Assembly (NCBI RefSeq): GCF_024438035.1
Contig: NZ_JANFQF010000008.1
Location: forward strand, 1-64,000
Direction: 5' to 3'
Length of the DNA: 64,000 bases
From: Rhodococcus tibetensis
GTDB taxonomy: Bacteria > Actinomycetota > Actinomycetes > Mycobacteriales > Mycobacteriaceae
The notes beneath the pieces were generated by a model. That model was not told where the DNA came from, ran no database searches, and worked only from the letters and a program-made list of their open reading frames with translations. A program made the translations under genes and the position numbers. This document shows, piece after piece, positions 10,609 to 20,114 of the stretch. The first letter of the stretch is position 1. Each line of letters opens with the position of its first letter.

Positions 10609-10733
10609 TCGATTCCTCCGTGGTCCGTGTGGATGTCCCGACTTCCGGGACGAGAGGAAAGGTAGTGATCTGGCTCACGTCGCCACTACCCCCGAATGGG
10701 GGGTGGTGACCTCCGTCGGCATGGAGGCGGGGG

Positions 10734-11279
10734 TCAGACCGGTGTCCCGGCAGCTCCCAGCAACTCCCTGCGCAGTTCTGTCCACACGGTCGCGTAGGAG
10801 TCGATGACGGGCTCGGCGATCCACTTCGCATCTCCCGCCGCGACTTTCGCGAGTGCATCCGCGAAGAGGTCCTGGTACCGGGACAACCGGGGGACGAACG
10901 CCGACAGGTCGTCGAACACCACGGAGGCGCGGCGATCGAGGTCTGCCAGCCGATCGGCGTCCGCGGTGTCGATCAGTGCGACGAACTCCTCGTGGAACGG
11001 TACGAAGCTCTCGTACACCTCCGCGATGGAATCCTCGTCGATGGACACGCGCTCGGCGTCGAGCTGGTCTTCGAGTTCCGCCAGTCCCGCCTCGGTCAGA
11101 GCGATCCGGCCACTCGACACTTCTGCTGCCTTACCCTGGCTCAGCAGGGCGTCGTAGGCGGCCTGCGCCGACGCCGCGGCAACTCCCAGGTGTTCGGCGA
11201 GCACGTCGGCACTGACCTGCTCTTTCAGACGAACCGCCTGCAGCAGAGCCAACTCGTCCACATTGCCAGCGAAGGCCAT
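10734..11279 (-). CDS. Uncharacterised winged-helix-like protein next to eutC
   Basis: A 181-residue soluble protein not recognised to a named family. Residues 1-65 look like a winged-helix domain: AVRLKEQVSADVLAEHLGV followed by AYDALLSQGKAAEV and RIALTEAGLAEL. The remainder is acidic and helical, with DLDRRASVVFDDLSAFVPRL. The ATG at 11279 has AGGAGA seven bases upstream, better than the earlier in-frame start. It follows eutC on the same strand after an 81-base gap and may belong to the ethanolamine operon. It could be a MarR-like regulator or an accessory protein, but no function is claimed. Confidence 0.6.
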   Translation of the reverse strand: MAFAGNVDELALLQAVRLKEQVSADVLAEHLGVAAASAQAAYDALLSQGKAAEVSSGRIALTEAGLAELEDQLDAERVSIDEDSIAEVYESFVPFHEEFVALIDTADADRLADLDRRASVVFDDLSAFVPRLSRYQDLFADALAKVAAGDAKWIAEPVIDSYATVWTELRRELLGAAGTPV

Positions 11280-11360
11280 AGGTCTTCTCCTCGTCATACC
11301 CCGTGCAGGGTTGTTCCCAGGCAGGCCCGGCCGGACCTGTCGACCCTTTAGGAAACACGA

Positions 11361-12140
11361 CTACAGTTCGAGGACCTCCGAGGGGGCGGCCAGTGCATCC
11401 GCGCGGGAGGTGTCCTTGAGATCCACGCCGGATCTGCCGAGCTTCCTCGCCCCGCCGACGAGGGACGCCACGACGCGAGCCGCCAGGTCGTAACCGAGCC
11501 CGCCGGGGGGATGGATGTTGGACACACAGTTCCGGTCTGCGTCGGTGCGTCCCGGACGCGGAAGATGCGTCAAGTAGACGCCCACGCTGTCTGCCACCGA
11601 CAGCCCGGGCCGTTCCCCGATCAACAGTACGAGGGTCTGCACGCCCATCGCCTCGGCGATGTGATCACCGAGCGCCACCCGAGCCTGAGTGGCGATGACA
11701 GGCGCTGCAAGCGCGTATGTTCCGCCGAATTGCTCGACCAACGCCGACAGGAGGGGAACCCCGTGATCGGCGAGCGCGCGGGGTGACAGACCGTCGGCGA
11801 GCACAAATCCGACCTCGGCGGTACCTCTCGGCACCGAGGACAGGTCGGCGGGGGTCCGGCCGAGGTCCGGCCGTCTCAGGTACTCGCCACGATCCGCGGC
11901 CTGACTGGCGACGACGACCGGCCGTCCCAGGCCGACGGTCTCGACCTGGTCTGCCAGCGCCGCCGCGTCGAGCGGTTGGTGCACCGCATCACGGGCCGCG
12001 GCGTGCGCCGAGCGGAACTCGAGCACCCGCCGCGTGGGCAGCGCATCGCCGGTTCGGCCCAGCCCGATACGGGCCTGTGTCGTCGCGCGCAGTTCTGTCC
12101 AGAAGTCCTGCACGGCAGGATCGTGGGCGTTCTCGTTCAC
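11361..12140 (-). CDS. eutC: Ethanolamine ammonia-lyase small subunit
   Basis: A 259-residue EutC. Recognisable parts are RTGDALPTRRVLEFRSAHAAARDAV near the start and VLLIGERPGLS in the middle. GVYLTHLPRPGRTDADRNCVSN and HPPGGLGYDLAARV follow towards the end. With EutB it makes the adenosylcobalamin enzyme that splits ethanolamine into acetaldehyde and ammonia; EutC contributes to the corrinoid-binding interface. The GTG start overlaps the EutB stop (GTGA), so the subunits should be made in balance. No shell-protein genes accompany it. Confidence 0.95.
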   Translation of the reverse strand: MNENAHDPAVQDFWTELRATTQARIGLGRTGDALPTRRVLEFRSAHAAARDAVHQPLDAAALADQVETVGLGRPVVVASQAADRGEYLRRPDLGRTPADLSSVPRGTAEVGFVLADGLSPRALADHGVPLLSALVEQFGGTYALAAPVIATQARVALGDHIAEAMGVQTLVLLIGERPGLSVADSVGVYLTHLPRPGRTDADRNCVSNIHPPGGLGYDLAARVVASLVGGARKLGRSGVDLKDTSRADALAAPSEVLEL

Positions 12141-13549
12141 GATGCCGCCGTCAGGGCACGCAGGGGCGAGGCCGCGGCGTCGACGGGCAGGATCCTGCCG
12201 TCGTCGTCGACCATGCCGAGTCGGCGCAACCAGTCCTCGAACTCGGGGGCAGGTCGGAGCCCGAGCACCTGTCGAGCGTAGAGCGCGTCATGGAACGACA
12301 GGCTCTGGTAGCCGAGCATCACGTCGTCGGCGCCGGGGACCGCGATGACGAAGGCCGCTCCGGCAACCCCGAGCAAGGTGAGAAGCGTGTCCATGTCGTC
12401 CTGATCGGCCTCGGCGTGATTGGTGTAGCAGACGTCGACACCCATCGGCAGTCCTAGCAGTTTCCCGCAGAAGTGATCCTCGAGCCCGGCCCTGATGATC
12501 TGCTTGCCGTCGTACAGGTACTCCGGTCCGATGAAGCCGACCACCGTGTTGATCAGCAGCGGTTCGAGATCACGGGCCACCGCGTACGCCCGGGTCTCGA
12601 GGGTCTGCTGGTCGACGGGCCGGCCACCCGCGCCGAGGTGGGCGCCCGCACTGAGCGCCGAACCCTGACCCGTTTCGAGGTACATGACGTTGTCGCCGAC
12701 GGTGCCGCGTTTCAGGGACCGGCCGGCCGCGTTGGCCTCACGGAGCAGCGAGATGTCTACGCCGAAGCTCGAATTGGCGCCCTGTGTTCCGGCAATCGAT
12801 TGGAACACCAGGTCGACCGGAACCCCGGACTCGATAAGACCCATGGTGGTGGTGACGTGGGACAGGACGCACGACTGCGCGGGGATGTCGAATCGCTGAC
12901 GGATGTCGTCCAGCAGATGAAGCAACTCCGAGGTGGCGTGCGGGGAATCCGTCGCCGGGTTGATGCCGATCACCGCGTCACCACATCCGAGGAGCAGTCC
13001 GTCGAGTGTCGCGGCGGCGATCCCGCGCGGGTCGTCGGTGGGATGGTTGGGTTGCAGGCGGGTGCCCAGCGTACCGGGCCGGCCGAGAGTGGTCCGGAAC
13101 GCGGCGGTGACGTGCACGGCTCGGGCGACGGCGATGAGATCCTGGTTGCGCATGATCTTGCTGACCGCGGCCACCATCTCGGGTGTGAGCCCCGGGCCGA
13201 CTCGCCGGAGGATTTCGGCCGCATTCTTACCCGCCGCCACCTCCAGCAGCCAGTCCCGGAAACCGCCGACGGTGAGGTGGGAGATCTCACCGAAGGCCAC
13301 CCGATCGTGCGAGTCGATGATGAGGCGGCTCACCTCGTCGTCCTCGTAGGGCACGACCAGTTCGTTCAGGAACGTGGTGAGGGGAACGTCGGCGAGGGCC
13401 CATTGCGCCGCAGCGCGTTCGGCATCCGTCGATGCGGCGCAGCCCGCGAGTTCGTCTCCGCTCCGAAGCGGAGTGGCCTTGGCCAACAGGTCGACGAGCC
13501 CGTCGAACGTGTAGCCGACACCGGCTATCGAGTGTGCGTAGATGGTCAT
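12137..13549 (-). CDS. eutB: Ethanolamine ammonia-lyase large subunit
   Basis: A 470-residue EutB TIM barrel holding the ethanolamine site. The FGEISHLTVGGFRDW, GINPATDSPHATSELL, QSIAGTQGANSSFGVD and MGVDVCYTNHAEADQDDMD segments are conserved in the family. The start ATG 13549 overlaps the permease stop (ATGA); an upstream in-frame extension falls inside the permease gene and is not family-like. Cofactor is adenosylcobalamin. The reactivase EutA and microcompartment proteins are not found within the window. Confidence 0.95.
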   Translation of the reverse strand: MTIYAHSIAGVGYTFDGLVDLLAKATPLRSGDELAGCAASTDAERAAAQWALADVPLTTFLNELVVPYEDDEVSRLIIDSHDRVAFGEISHLTVGGFRDWLLEVAAGKNAAEILRRVGPGLTPEMVAAVSKIMRNQDLIAVARAVHVTAAFRTTLGRPGTLGTRLQPNHPTDDPRGIAAATLDGLLLGCGDAVIGINPATDSPHATSELLHLLDDIRQRFDIPAQSCVLSHVTTTMGLIESGVPVDLVFQSIAGTQGANSSFGVDISLLREANAAGRSLKRGTVGDNVMYLETGQGSALSAGAHLGAGGRPVDQQTLETRAYAVARDLEPLLINTVVGFIGPEYLYDGKQIIRAGLEDHFCGKLLGLPMGVDVCYTNHAEADQDDMDTLLTLLGVAGAAFVIAVPGADDVMLGYQSLSFHDALYARQVLGLRPAPEFEDWLRRLGMVDDDGRILPVDAAASPLRALTAAS

Positions 13550-15000
13550 CCCAGCTCTTCCTCTGCCTCCGCGAGAGCAGCAAACTCCTCGTCGGGCGAA
13601 TTGGCAACGAGGTGATGGCGGCTGTACAGGCCGAAGTAGGCCATGAACCCGGCGAAGGCGATAAGCGTCCACAGTGCGGCGACCGGGTCGACGAGGAACG
13701 TGGCAATCACCGCAGCGGCTGCGATCACGAGCGCGAAGGAGGTGGTGACGATCCCGCCCGGAGTGCGGTAAGGACGCTTCATGTCGGGCTCGCGGCGGCG
13801 GAGCACGATATGACTGACCATCATCAGTACGTAGCTGACGGCGGCACCGAAGACGGCCATATTGAGCAACATGGCGCCTTCACCGGTGAGCGAGAGCACG
13901 AACCCGATGATGCCGGGGACGATGAGCGCGAGGGTAGGAGCCTTCCGCGAGTTGGTGATCGACAGGTTCTTCGGCAGGTACCCGGCACGCGACAGCGCGA
14001 AGGTCTGCCGGGAGTACGCGTACATGATCGAGAAGAAGCTTGCGACCAGCCCGGCGAGGCCGATGTAGTTGACCACCTTGGCGGCGGTACCGTCACCGAG
14101 CGCCTCGACGAGGGGATTGCCCGAGGTCGCCAGACCCTCGGCGCCCATCGCGCCCGTGGCGAGGAAGAGGACGGTGGCGGCCGTGACGAGCAGGACGAGC
14201 ATGCTGATGATGATTCCGCGCGGGACGTTCTTTTCCGGCTCGCGCGCTTCTTCCGCGGCCAGGGGAACGCCTTCGACCGCAAGGAAGAACCAGATCGCGA
14301 ACGGCACCGCAGCCCAGATACCGAACAGCCCGAACGGCAGGAAGCTCGATGCTCCCACCGCATCGGTGGCCTGGATGTCCGTCAAGTTGGCTGCGTCGAA
14401 GAGCCCGATCGCCGAGATCGCGAAGATAACCAGCCCGACGAGGGCGATGGCAGTGATGACGAACATGGCCTTGAGAGCCTCACCCGCACCCGTGAGGTGA
14501 ATGCCGATGAAGATGGCGTACACGGCGAGGTACACCCACCAGCCGTCGGTGATTCCGAAGAGTTCGAGCGATTCGACGTAGCTGCCGATGAACGTGGCGA
14601 TCGCGGCAGGGGCAATCGCATACTCGATGAGAATGGCTGTGCCGGTAGCGAATCCACCCCACGGCCCCAGGGCACGGCGGGCGAAGGTGTAACCGCCCCC
14701 TGCCGCCGGGAGTGCCGACGACAGTTCCGCCATACCGAGAACCATCGCCAGGTACATGCCCGCGATGACCACCCCGGCGATCAGCAGACCACCGAATCCG
14801 CCCTCGGCGAGCCCGTTGTTCCACCCCGCGTAGTCTCCGGAGATCACATAACTGACACCGAGGCCGGCGAGGAGTACCCAACCTGCCGATCCCTTTCGGA
14901 GCGTGCGCTTTTCGAGGTAACTGTTGTCCTCCGAATGGAAGTCCACACCATCGTGGTGTTTCCCGGTTCCGGAATTCTTGGATGGTTCTACGAGTGACAT
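13546..15000 (-). CDS. eat: Ethanolamine permease (APC superfamily)
   Basis: A 484-residue amino-acid/polyamine/organocation permease with about 12 membrane helices. GVSYVISGDYAGWNNGLAEGG near the start and ALPAAGGGYTFARRALGPWGG are characteristic of the EAT ethanolamine permease subfamily. The cytoplasmic N-terminal tail is about 35 residues. It is the first gene of the permease-eutB-eutC set, joined by four-base overlaps, so the proteins probably import and deaminate ethanolamine together. AGGGGACGGA precedes the ATG. Confidence 0.92.
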   Translation of the reverse strand: MSLVEPSKNSGTGKHHDGVDFHSEDNSYLEKRTLRKGSAGWVLLAGLGVSYVISGDYAGWNNGLAEGGFGGLLIAGVVIAGMYLAMVLGMAELSSALPAAGGGYTFARRALGPWGGFATGTAILIEYAIAPAAIATFIGSYVESLELFGITDGWWVYLAVYAIFIGIHLTGAGEALKAMFVITAIALVGLVIFAISAIGLFDAANLTDIQATDAVGASSFLPFGLFGIWAAVPFAIWFFLAVEGVPLAAEEAREPEKNVPRGIIISMLVLLVTAATVLFLATGAMGAEGLATSGNPLVEALGDGTAAKVVNYIGLAGLVASFFSIMYAYSRQTFALSRAGYLPKNLSITNSRKAPTLALIVPGIIGFVLSLTGEGAMLLNMAVFGAAVSYVLMMVSHIVLRRREPDMKRPYRTPGGIVTTSFALVIAAAAVIATFLVDPVAALWTLIAFAGFMAYFGLYSRHHLVANSPDEEFAALAEAEEELG

Positions 15001-15080
15001 TCCGTCCCCTACATCGATATGAATGCTGCCGCGGCGCAGGTGCCGAGGCGAACGGTAAGCGTGCTGTGTTCACGTCGTGT

Positions 15081-15117
15081 CAGCCCGGCGTGACCACTAC
15101 GTAAAAAACCCGGGCTG
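15081..15117 (-). terminator. Inverted repeat after the DUF779 gene
   Basis: CAGCCCGG (15081-15088) and CCGGGCTG (15110-15117) can pair across a loop that includes an A6 run on the plus strand, i.e. U6 on the minus transcript. It lies between the DUF779 stop and the permease start. It could end the aldehyde dehydrogenase transcript or act as a regulatory stem before the permease. The loop is long (21 bases), so confidence is limited. Confidence 0.4.
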
Positions 15118-15120
15118 AAG

Positions 15121-15663
15121 TCAGCTACCTGGGCGGGCGCCGGGCACGGGGCAGGCGTCGACCGCCTCGGCGACCACCTGCGGCTCCGCCGAGGGGGCGG
15201 GCCGCCAGCCCTGTTCCCACCGCTGACCGACGACGAGGTCTTCGGCGGCGAGGCTCGTATTCTCCTCCGGGGTGAAGGCGCGGGCACGGCTGAGGAAGCG
15301 CATCCCTTCCGGGCTCTCGACGCTGAACCCCGACCCACGCCCCGGCACGACGTCGAGTACCAACTGGGTGTGCTTCCACGCCTCGAACTGCGACCCGGAA
15401 ATCCACACCGGGACCGCGTCGACCCCCTCGGGCCGCGTCGGCAACGTCTCACCGACGCCCAGGCGCAGGTCGAGGACGCCGAGCAGCACGTCCCGATCCC
15501 CCACGATGAACTCGCCGTCCGGGTAGCACATCGGCGCGGAACCGTCACAACATCCACCGGACTGATGCATCATCAGCGCCCCGTGGATACCGCCGAGGCG
15601 GCGGAGAAGCTCCACCGCCCCGGCGGTTACCTTCAGGCGCGCGGGCGCCCGAACCGTGTCCAT
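15121..15663 (-). CDS. DUF779 protein with C-terminal extension
   Basis: A 180-residue protein whose first ~125 residues are DUF779, a small domain regularly found beside aldehyde dehydrogenase genes. The Cys-rich signature SGGCCDGSAPMCY is present, suggesting a metal or redox role, though none is proven. Later family marks are GSQFEAWKHTQLVLDVVPGR and SVESPEGMRFLSR. The last ~50 residues, rich in Ala, Pro and Glu, exceed the usual family length. Its ATG overlaps the stop of the dehydrogenase (TGATG), so the two are translationally coupled. Confidence 0.85.
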   Translation of the reverse strand: MDTVRAPARLKVTAGAVELLRRLGGIHGALMMHQSGGCCDGSAPMCYPDGEFIVGDRDVLLGVLDLRLGVGETLPTRPEGVDAVPVWISGSQFEAWKHTQLVLDVVPGRGSGFSVESPEGMRFLSRARAFTPEENTSLAAEDLVVGQRWEQGWRPAPSAEPQVVAEAVDACPVPGARPGS

Positions 15664-17186
15664 CAGAAGAAGCCCTGGGCCTTCTGCGCGTAGCTGACCA
15701 GAAGGTTCTTCGTCTGCTGGTAATGCTCGAGCATCATCAGGTGGTTCTCACGGCCGATGCCGGACTGCTTGTACCCGCCGAACGCGGCGTGCGCCGGGTA
15801 CTGGTGATACGTGTTGGTCCACACCCGGCCGGCCTGAATATCACGCCCCGCCCGGTAGGCCACTCCACCATCCCGCGACCACACCCCGGCTCCCAGGCCG
15901 TACAACGTGTCGTTCGCGATCTCGATGGCCTGGTCGTAATCCTTGAACGAGGTGACCGAGACGACGGGCCCGAAGATCTCCTCCTGGAAGATCCGCATCT
16001 TGTTCTGACCGGTGAAGATGGTGGGCTGCACGTAGTAGCCGCCCGACAGATCGCCACCGAGTTCGGCGCGCTCACCACCGGTGATCACCTTGGCGCCCTC
16101 ACCCTTGCCGATCTCGATGTAGGACAAGATCTTCTCGAGCTGATCGTTGGACGCCTGCGCACCGATCATCGTGTCTGTATCGAGCGGGTTCCCCTGACGC
16201 ACAGCCTTGGTGCGAATGGCCGCCATCGCCAGGAACTCGTCGAAGATGTCTTCCTGAATCAGCGACCGCGACGGGCACGTGCACACCTCACCCTGATTCA
16301 GGGCGAACATCGTGAACCCCTCGAGGGCCTTGTCCTGGTAATCATCGTTGGACGACAACACATCCGAGAAGAAGATGTTCGGGCTCTTGCCGCCCAACTC
16401 GAGGGTGACCGGGATCAGATTCTGCGACGCATACTGCATGATCAGCCGGCCCGTGGTCGTCTCACCGGTGAACGCGATCTTCTTGATCCGCGGGCTCGAC
16501 GCCAGCGGCTTGCCCGCCTCGACACCGAAGCCGTTGACGATATTCAAGACACCGGCGGGCAGAAGATCACCGATGATCGAAATCAGGTGCAGGATCGACG
16601 CCGGAGTCTGCTCCGCGGGCTTGAGTACCACCGCGTTACCGGCGGCCAGCGCCGGCGCCAGCTTCCACACCGCCATCAAAATGGGGAAGTTCCACGGAAT
16701 GATCTGGCCGACCACACCCAGCGGCTCATGGAAGTGGTACGCGACGGTGTCGTTGTCGATCTCCGACAGCGCCCCCTCCTGTGCACGGATCGCTCCCGCG
16801 AAGTAACGGAAGTGATCGACGGCCAGCGGAATGTCCGCGTTCAGGGTCTCGCGGATCGGCTTGCCGTTGTCCCAGGACTCGGCGAGCGCGATGGACTCGA
16901 GATTCTCCTCGATACGGTCGGCGATCTTGTTCAGGATGATCGCACGCTCAGCCACCGACGTCTTGCCCCACGCCGGAGCCGCGGCGTGCGCGGCGTCGAG
17001 TGCAAGGTCGATGTCCTCGGACGTCGACCGGGCCACCTCACAGAACGGCTGCCCCGTGACCGGTGTCGGATTCTCGAAGTACTGACCCTTGACGGGCGCA
17101 ACCCACTGGCCGCCGATCCAGTTCTCGTAACGCGATTGGAAGGACATGACGGAATCGGGCGAACCCGGGCGGGCATACACGGTCAT
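15663..17186 (-). CDS. NAD-dependent (acet)aldehyde dehydrogenase
   Basis: A 507-residue aldehyde dehydrogenase. [20 protein letters not shown] (cofactor site), [13 protein letters not shown] (general-base Glu) and [12 protein letters not shown] (nucleophilic Cys) are intact, and the C-terminal [20 protein letters not shown] is typical of the ExaC/AldA acetaldehyde dehydrogenase group. The ATG 17186 is preceded by AGGGAG; a longer in-frame reading overlaps the regulator gene and is rejected. It would oxidise acetaldehyde, for example from ethanolamine or ethanol, to acetate in the cytoplasm. The GAF-type activator upstream and DUF779 downstream are its usual partners. Confidence 0.92.
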   Translation of the reverse strand: MTVYARPGSPDSVMSFQSRYENWIGGQWVAPVKGQYFENPTPVTGQPFCEVARSTSEDIDLALDAAHAAAPAWGKTSVAERAIILNKIADRIEENLESIALAESWDNGKPIRETLNADIPLAVDHFRYFAGAIRAQEGALSEIDNDTVAYHFHEPLGVVGQIIPWNFPILMAVWKLAPALAAGNAVVLKPAEQTPASILHLISIIGDLLPAGVLNIVNGFGVEAGKPLASSPRIKKIAFTGETTTGRLIMQYASQNLIPVTLELGGKSPNIFFSDVLSSNDDYQDKALEGFTMFALNQGEVCTCPSRSLIQEDIFDEFLAMAAIRTKAVRQGNPLDTDTMIGAQASNDQLEKILSYIEIGKGEGAKVITGGERAELGGDLSGGYYVQPTIFTGQNKMRIFQEEIFGPVVSVTSFKDYDQAIEIANDTLYGLGAGVWSRDGGVAYRAGRDIQAGRVWTNTYHQYPAHAAFGGYKQSGIGRENHLMMLEHYQQTKNLLVSYAQKAQGFF

Positions 17187-17227
17187 CGATAACTCCCTGG
17201 TGTCGTGAAACTCAGTTGCGGTGCGTA

Positions 17228-17238
17228 TGTGACTCACA
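17228..17238. promoter_or_regulatory. Short palindrome upstream of the aldehyde dehydrogenase
   Basis: TGTGACTCACA is a perfect inverted repeat (TGTGA/TCACA) 42 bases before the dehydrogenase start, between it and the activator gene. It is a candidate operator for the GAF-type activator or for a general regulator; the sequence alone does not decide. Confidence 0.35.
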
Positions 17239-17262
17239 ACACTAGGGAACGTACCGTTGCAA

Positions 17263-18573
17263 CTACGTTGCGTACTGCTGATCGAACAGATCGACCCGCG
17301 ACTTGACCTGGGAGTACAGAGCTGAACGCGGGTCGAGCCCGGCGAGATAGGCCTCCCACGCCGCCACGTCTGCGCGACCGTGCACCGACGTGGTCCACCG
17401 CGCCAGCAGCCGCTGGTCACCCTCACGGAGCAACGCGGCCTGCACGCGCGCGCGCAACTCGTCCCGCAGTTCTTCGACCCCGGGTGCGTCGGACCCCGGC
17501 AGCACCGGACCGGAATACATGTCCAGGGCAGCGGCGAGCTCGCCCCGGTCGAGGGCACTGCGCACCTGCTGCACATCGGACACCAGGTCTGTGAGCAACC
17601 GATACGGGCGTGACCCAATATGAGCTGTTCCGAAAACCTTCCGCAGACGCGACATCTCGGCCCTGATCGTGACGGAGTCCAGATCACTCTCGTCGAGGAG
17701 CACCGCAAGACGGTCCGAACTGAGCCCCTCGGGATGCTCGGCGAGGAGCAGCAGAATTTCTGCGTGGCGCCGCGGGAGTGGAGTACGTCGGCCGTCGCGG
17801 ACGAGGCTGGGCCGACCCGAGCCGAGGACCTCCAACCGGGTGACGGTGTCGACGACAGGGTGTGGCGAACGCAGCAGGTTCAGGCGTAGTTCGGCTTCTG
17901 CCGCCGCGACGGTGGCCCGGATCAGCGAGAACACCTCGGGGACGGCCACTCGCGGACCACCGGTGATGTCGATGGCACCGACGATCAACCCGGTGGCCGG
18001 ATCGTGGACGGGGGCCGCCGAGCAACTCCACTCGTGGACGGAACGACTGAAATGCTCCGCACCGAAGATCTGCACGCAGTGATCGAGCGCAAGAGCCGTT
18101 CCTGGCGCGTTGGTGCCGACGGTGTCTTCACTCCAGTCGGCGCCTTCGACGAAGTTCATCTCGAGCGCGCGGTCCTTGGCCGAGGAATCACCTTCGACCC
18201 ACAGCAACTGCCCCTTCTCGTCAGTGATGGCAACGAGCAGACCGGTGTCGGCCGCATCCTCGACGAGCAGTTTGCGCACGACCGGGCGGATCAACGCCAT
18301 CGGATGCGAGGACCGGTACTCCGCCAGCTCGGAGGCTGCCAGATGATCCGCCCGGGCGGCGCCGTCCGGGTTCACGCCCTTGCGGGTGCTCCGCATCCAG
18401 GAATCGAGGATGACCGAGCGGACGGAAGGCCCCTCCGTGTCGGGGACTGCGGGCACGGAACGGTCGACGAACAACTGATGAGCCGACGACACCCGTCGAG
18501 CGAGCAGTGCGACATCGTCACCGGGTCGCACGGCGACCCACGGGTTGCCCCCGGTGGGCGGTTGCTTCTGCAT
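17263..18573 (-). CDS. GAF-domain transcriptional activator (AcoR-like N-terminus, winged-helix C-terminus)
   Basis: A 436-residue regulator. The start ATG 18573 has GGAGG five bases upstream; an earlier in-frame start is less well supported. The N-terminal ~250 residues resemble AcoR-type sensors: [16 protein letters not shown], the GAF core [19 protein letters not shown] and [13 protein letters not shown]. The sigma-54 AAA+ domain that follows in AcoR is missing. Instead residues ~285-400 look like a winged helix and helical segment with [18 protein letters not shown] and [13 protein letters not shown]. Similar proteins sit beside acetaldehyde dehydrogenase genes in actinobacteria. It probably activates the dehydrogenase-DUF779 pair on an aldehyde or alcohol signal. 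Confidence 0.8.
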   Translation of the reverse strand: MQKQPPTGGNPWVAVRPGDDVALLARRVSSAHQLFVDRSVPAVPDTEGPSVRSVILDSWMRSTRKGVNPDGAARADHLAASELAEYRSSHPMALIRPVVRKLLVEDAADTGLLVAITDEKGQLLWVEGDSSAKDRALEMNFVEGADWSEDTVGTNAPGTALALDHCVQIFGAEHFSRSVHEWSCSAAPVHDPATGLIVGAIDITGGPRVAVPEVFSLIRATVAAAEAELRLNLLRSPHPVVDTVTRLEVLGSGRPSLVRDGRRTPLPRRHAEILLLLAEHPEGLSSDRLAVLLDESDLDSVTIRAEMSRLRKVFGTAHIGSRPYRLLTDLVSDVQQVRSALDRGELAAALDMYSGPVLPGSDAPGVEELRDELRARVQAALLREGDQRLLARWTTSVHGRADVAAWEAYLAGLDPRSALYSQVKSRVDLFDQQYAT

Positions 18574-18638
18574 CGGATCCTCCACGGCGTCTCTCACTAC
18601 TGTAACGCGGGCCACACTCTCGCCGGTGACGATGGCAG

Positions 18639-20114
18639 TCACCCGGAGAGGAAGGTACTGACCCGTTCGGCCACCATCACGGCGGTGGCGTGCGGGCCTC
18701 GGCTCGGTACCGCCGGGAACACCGAAGTGTCAGCGATGGTGAGCCCATCGACCCCGCGGACGTTGCAGCGCTCGTCGACGACCGCGCCGGGGTCTTCCGA
18801 GTTTCCCATACGGCAACTGCCACAGAGGTGCAGCGACGTCCCCAGGTGGGCGAGCACCGACTCGTCCGACACCTCGTCCGACGAGGGTTCCACGAGGAAT
18901 CGGAGGGCCGGCGATCGGAGAAGTTCGACACCGAGACAGACGCCGTCCCGTAGCGCCCGGCGATCGGAGCCCGTCTGCGCGTAGCGATACTCGATCCGTG
19001 GATTGTCCCTGCGATGCGGCGACGTCAGCCGAAGCCGACCCCGGCTCTCCGCGACCATCAGACCAATTCCGAGCCGGGGTACCGGCTGACCCGACCCTGG
19101 CACGAGAACATCGAAAGATGCAGTGTACGGCCGTATTTCGATCCTCCCGACGTTGAGCACGGTCTCGACTACCGGGCTGGTAGCGTCGCGGCGCAGTTCA
19201 TCCCGGGCATGATAGGGCAGAGCCACTTCTGGATGATCACTGAAGTCGCTCCCGACACCGGGCGCGTTGATCACCGGACGGATTCCGTTGTCTCGCAGAT
19301 GATCCGCAGGACCAATCCCCGAGTGCATCAGCAGGACGGGCGTCTCGACCGCACCCGCCGCGAGAACCACTCGATCCGCTCTGAGTACCCGTCGAGCGCC
19401 GGCGCTCTCTACCTCGACGCCGACCACCTTGTTGCCGGAGAGGAGGATTCGAACGACGTGCGCGTTCGCCTCGACCGTCAGGTTGGGACGGTTCAGCGCG
19501 GGCAGCAGATATGCCGTCGCCGTACTGACTCGCCGGCCGCCGCCGACATTGAGCGGCACGGGTCCGATTCCCCCGCCGCCACCCCCGTTTTTGTCCGCTT
19601 CCTCCGGAAAGCCGGCGTCCAGGGCGACGCGATGAAAGGCGGCGCTGACAGCGCTCAGCCGATCGGCGGGTTGTCTACGCACGGGCACGGGACCCGTGGC
19701 CCCGTGTGACGGACCCTCGAAATCCGCGTCCGTTTCGAGAGCCCGGAAGTAGGGCAGCACGTGGCCGTACGACCACGACGGCGGCCATTGGTCGAAGTCC
19801 GTCGCCGTCCCGCGGATGAAGTACGCTCCGTTGACGGCGCCCGAGCCTCCGAGAACATGACCGCGCACCATTACCGAAGGCATGCCGGGTGCGAGCTCGA
19901 TTCTGTACGCGGCGCCGTAGGGACTTCGCGGACCGACCGGCAGCGTACGGTAGTCGAGCACGGGAGGACAATCGTCCGCCGACCGATACCCGGAACCGGA
20001 TTCGAGGAGGACGACGGATCGGTCAGGATTTTCGCTCAGCCGCGCAGCCACCACGCAACCACTCGAGCCGCCGCCGACGACCACCACGTCGGCAGCTCGG
20101 ACGGGCCCGGCCAC
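18639..20114 (-). CDS. mftG: Mycofactocin-associated GMC oxidoreductase MftG
   Basis: A 491-residue GMC flavoprotein. The FAD-binding VVVVGGGSSGCVVAARLSE, the GHVLGGSGAVNGAYFIRG segment and HLCGSCRMGN near the C terminus are family marks; the C-terminal SRGPHATAVMVAERV supplies the active-site His. The GTG start shares one base with the mftF stop (TAGTG). Its place at the end of the mft operon identifies MftG, reported in mycobacteria to oxidise reduced mycofactocin and pass electrons toward the respiratory chain. That role is inferred here from homology and position. Confidence 0.88.
   Translation of the reverse strand: MAGPVRAADVVVVGGGSSGCVVAARLSENPDRSVVLLESGSGYRSADDCPPVLDYRTLPVGPRSPYGAAYRIELAPGMPSVMVRGHVLGGSGAVNGAYFIRGTATDFDQWPPSWSYGHVLPYFRALETDADFEGPSHGATGPVPVRRQPADRLSAVSAAFHRVALDAGFPEEADKNGGGGGGIGPVPLNVGGGRRVSTATAYLLPALNRPNLTVEANAHVVRILLSGNKVVGVEVESAGARRVLRADRVVLAAGAVETPVLLMHSGIGPADHLRDNGIRPVINAPGVGSDFSDHPEVALPYHARDELRRDATSPVVETVLNVGRIEIRPYTASFDVLVPGSGQPVPRLGIGLMVAESRGRLRLTSPHRRDNPRIEYRYAQTGSDRRALRDGVCLGVELLRSPALRFLVEPSSDEVSDESVLAHLGTSLHLCGSCRMGNSEDPGAVVDERCNVRGVDGLTIADTSVFPAVPSRGPHATAVMVAERVSTFLSG

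Noticed and set aside
8410..10665. A 751-codon plus-strand open frame
   Set aside because: It is antisense to the CoA ligase and the MHS transporter and has a low-complexity mirror composition.
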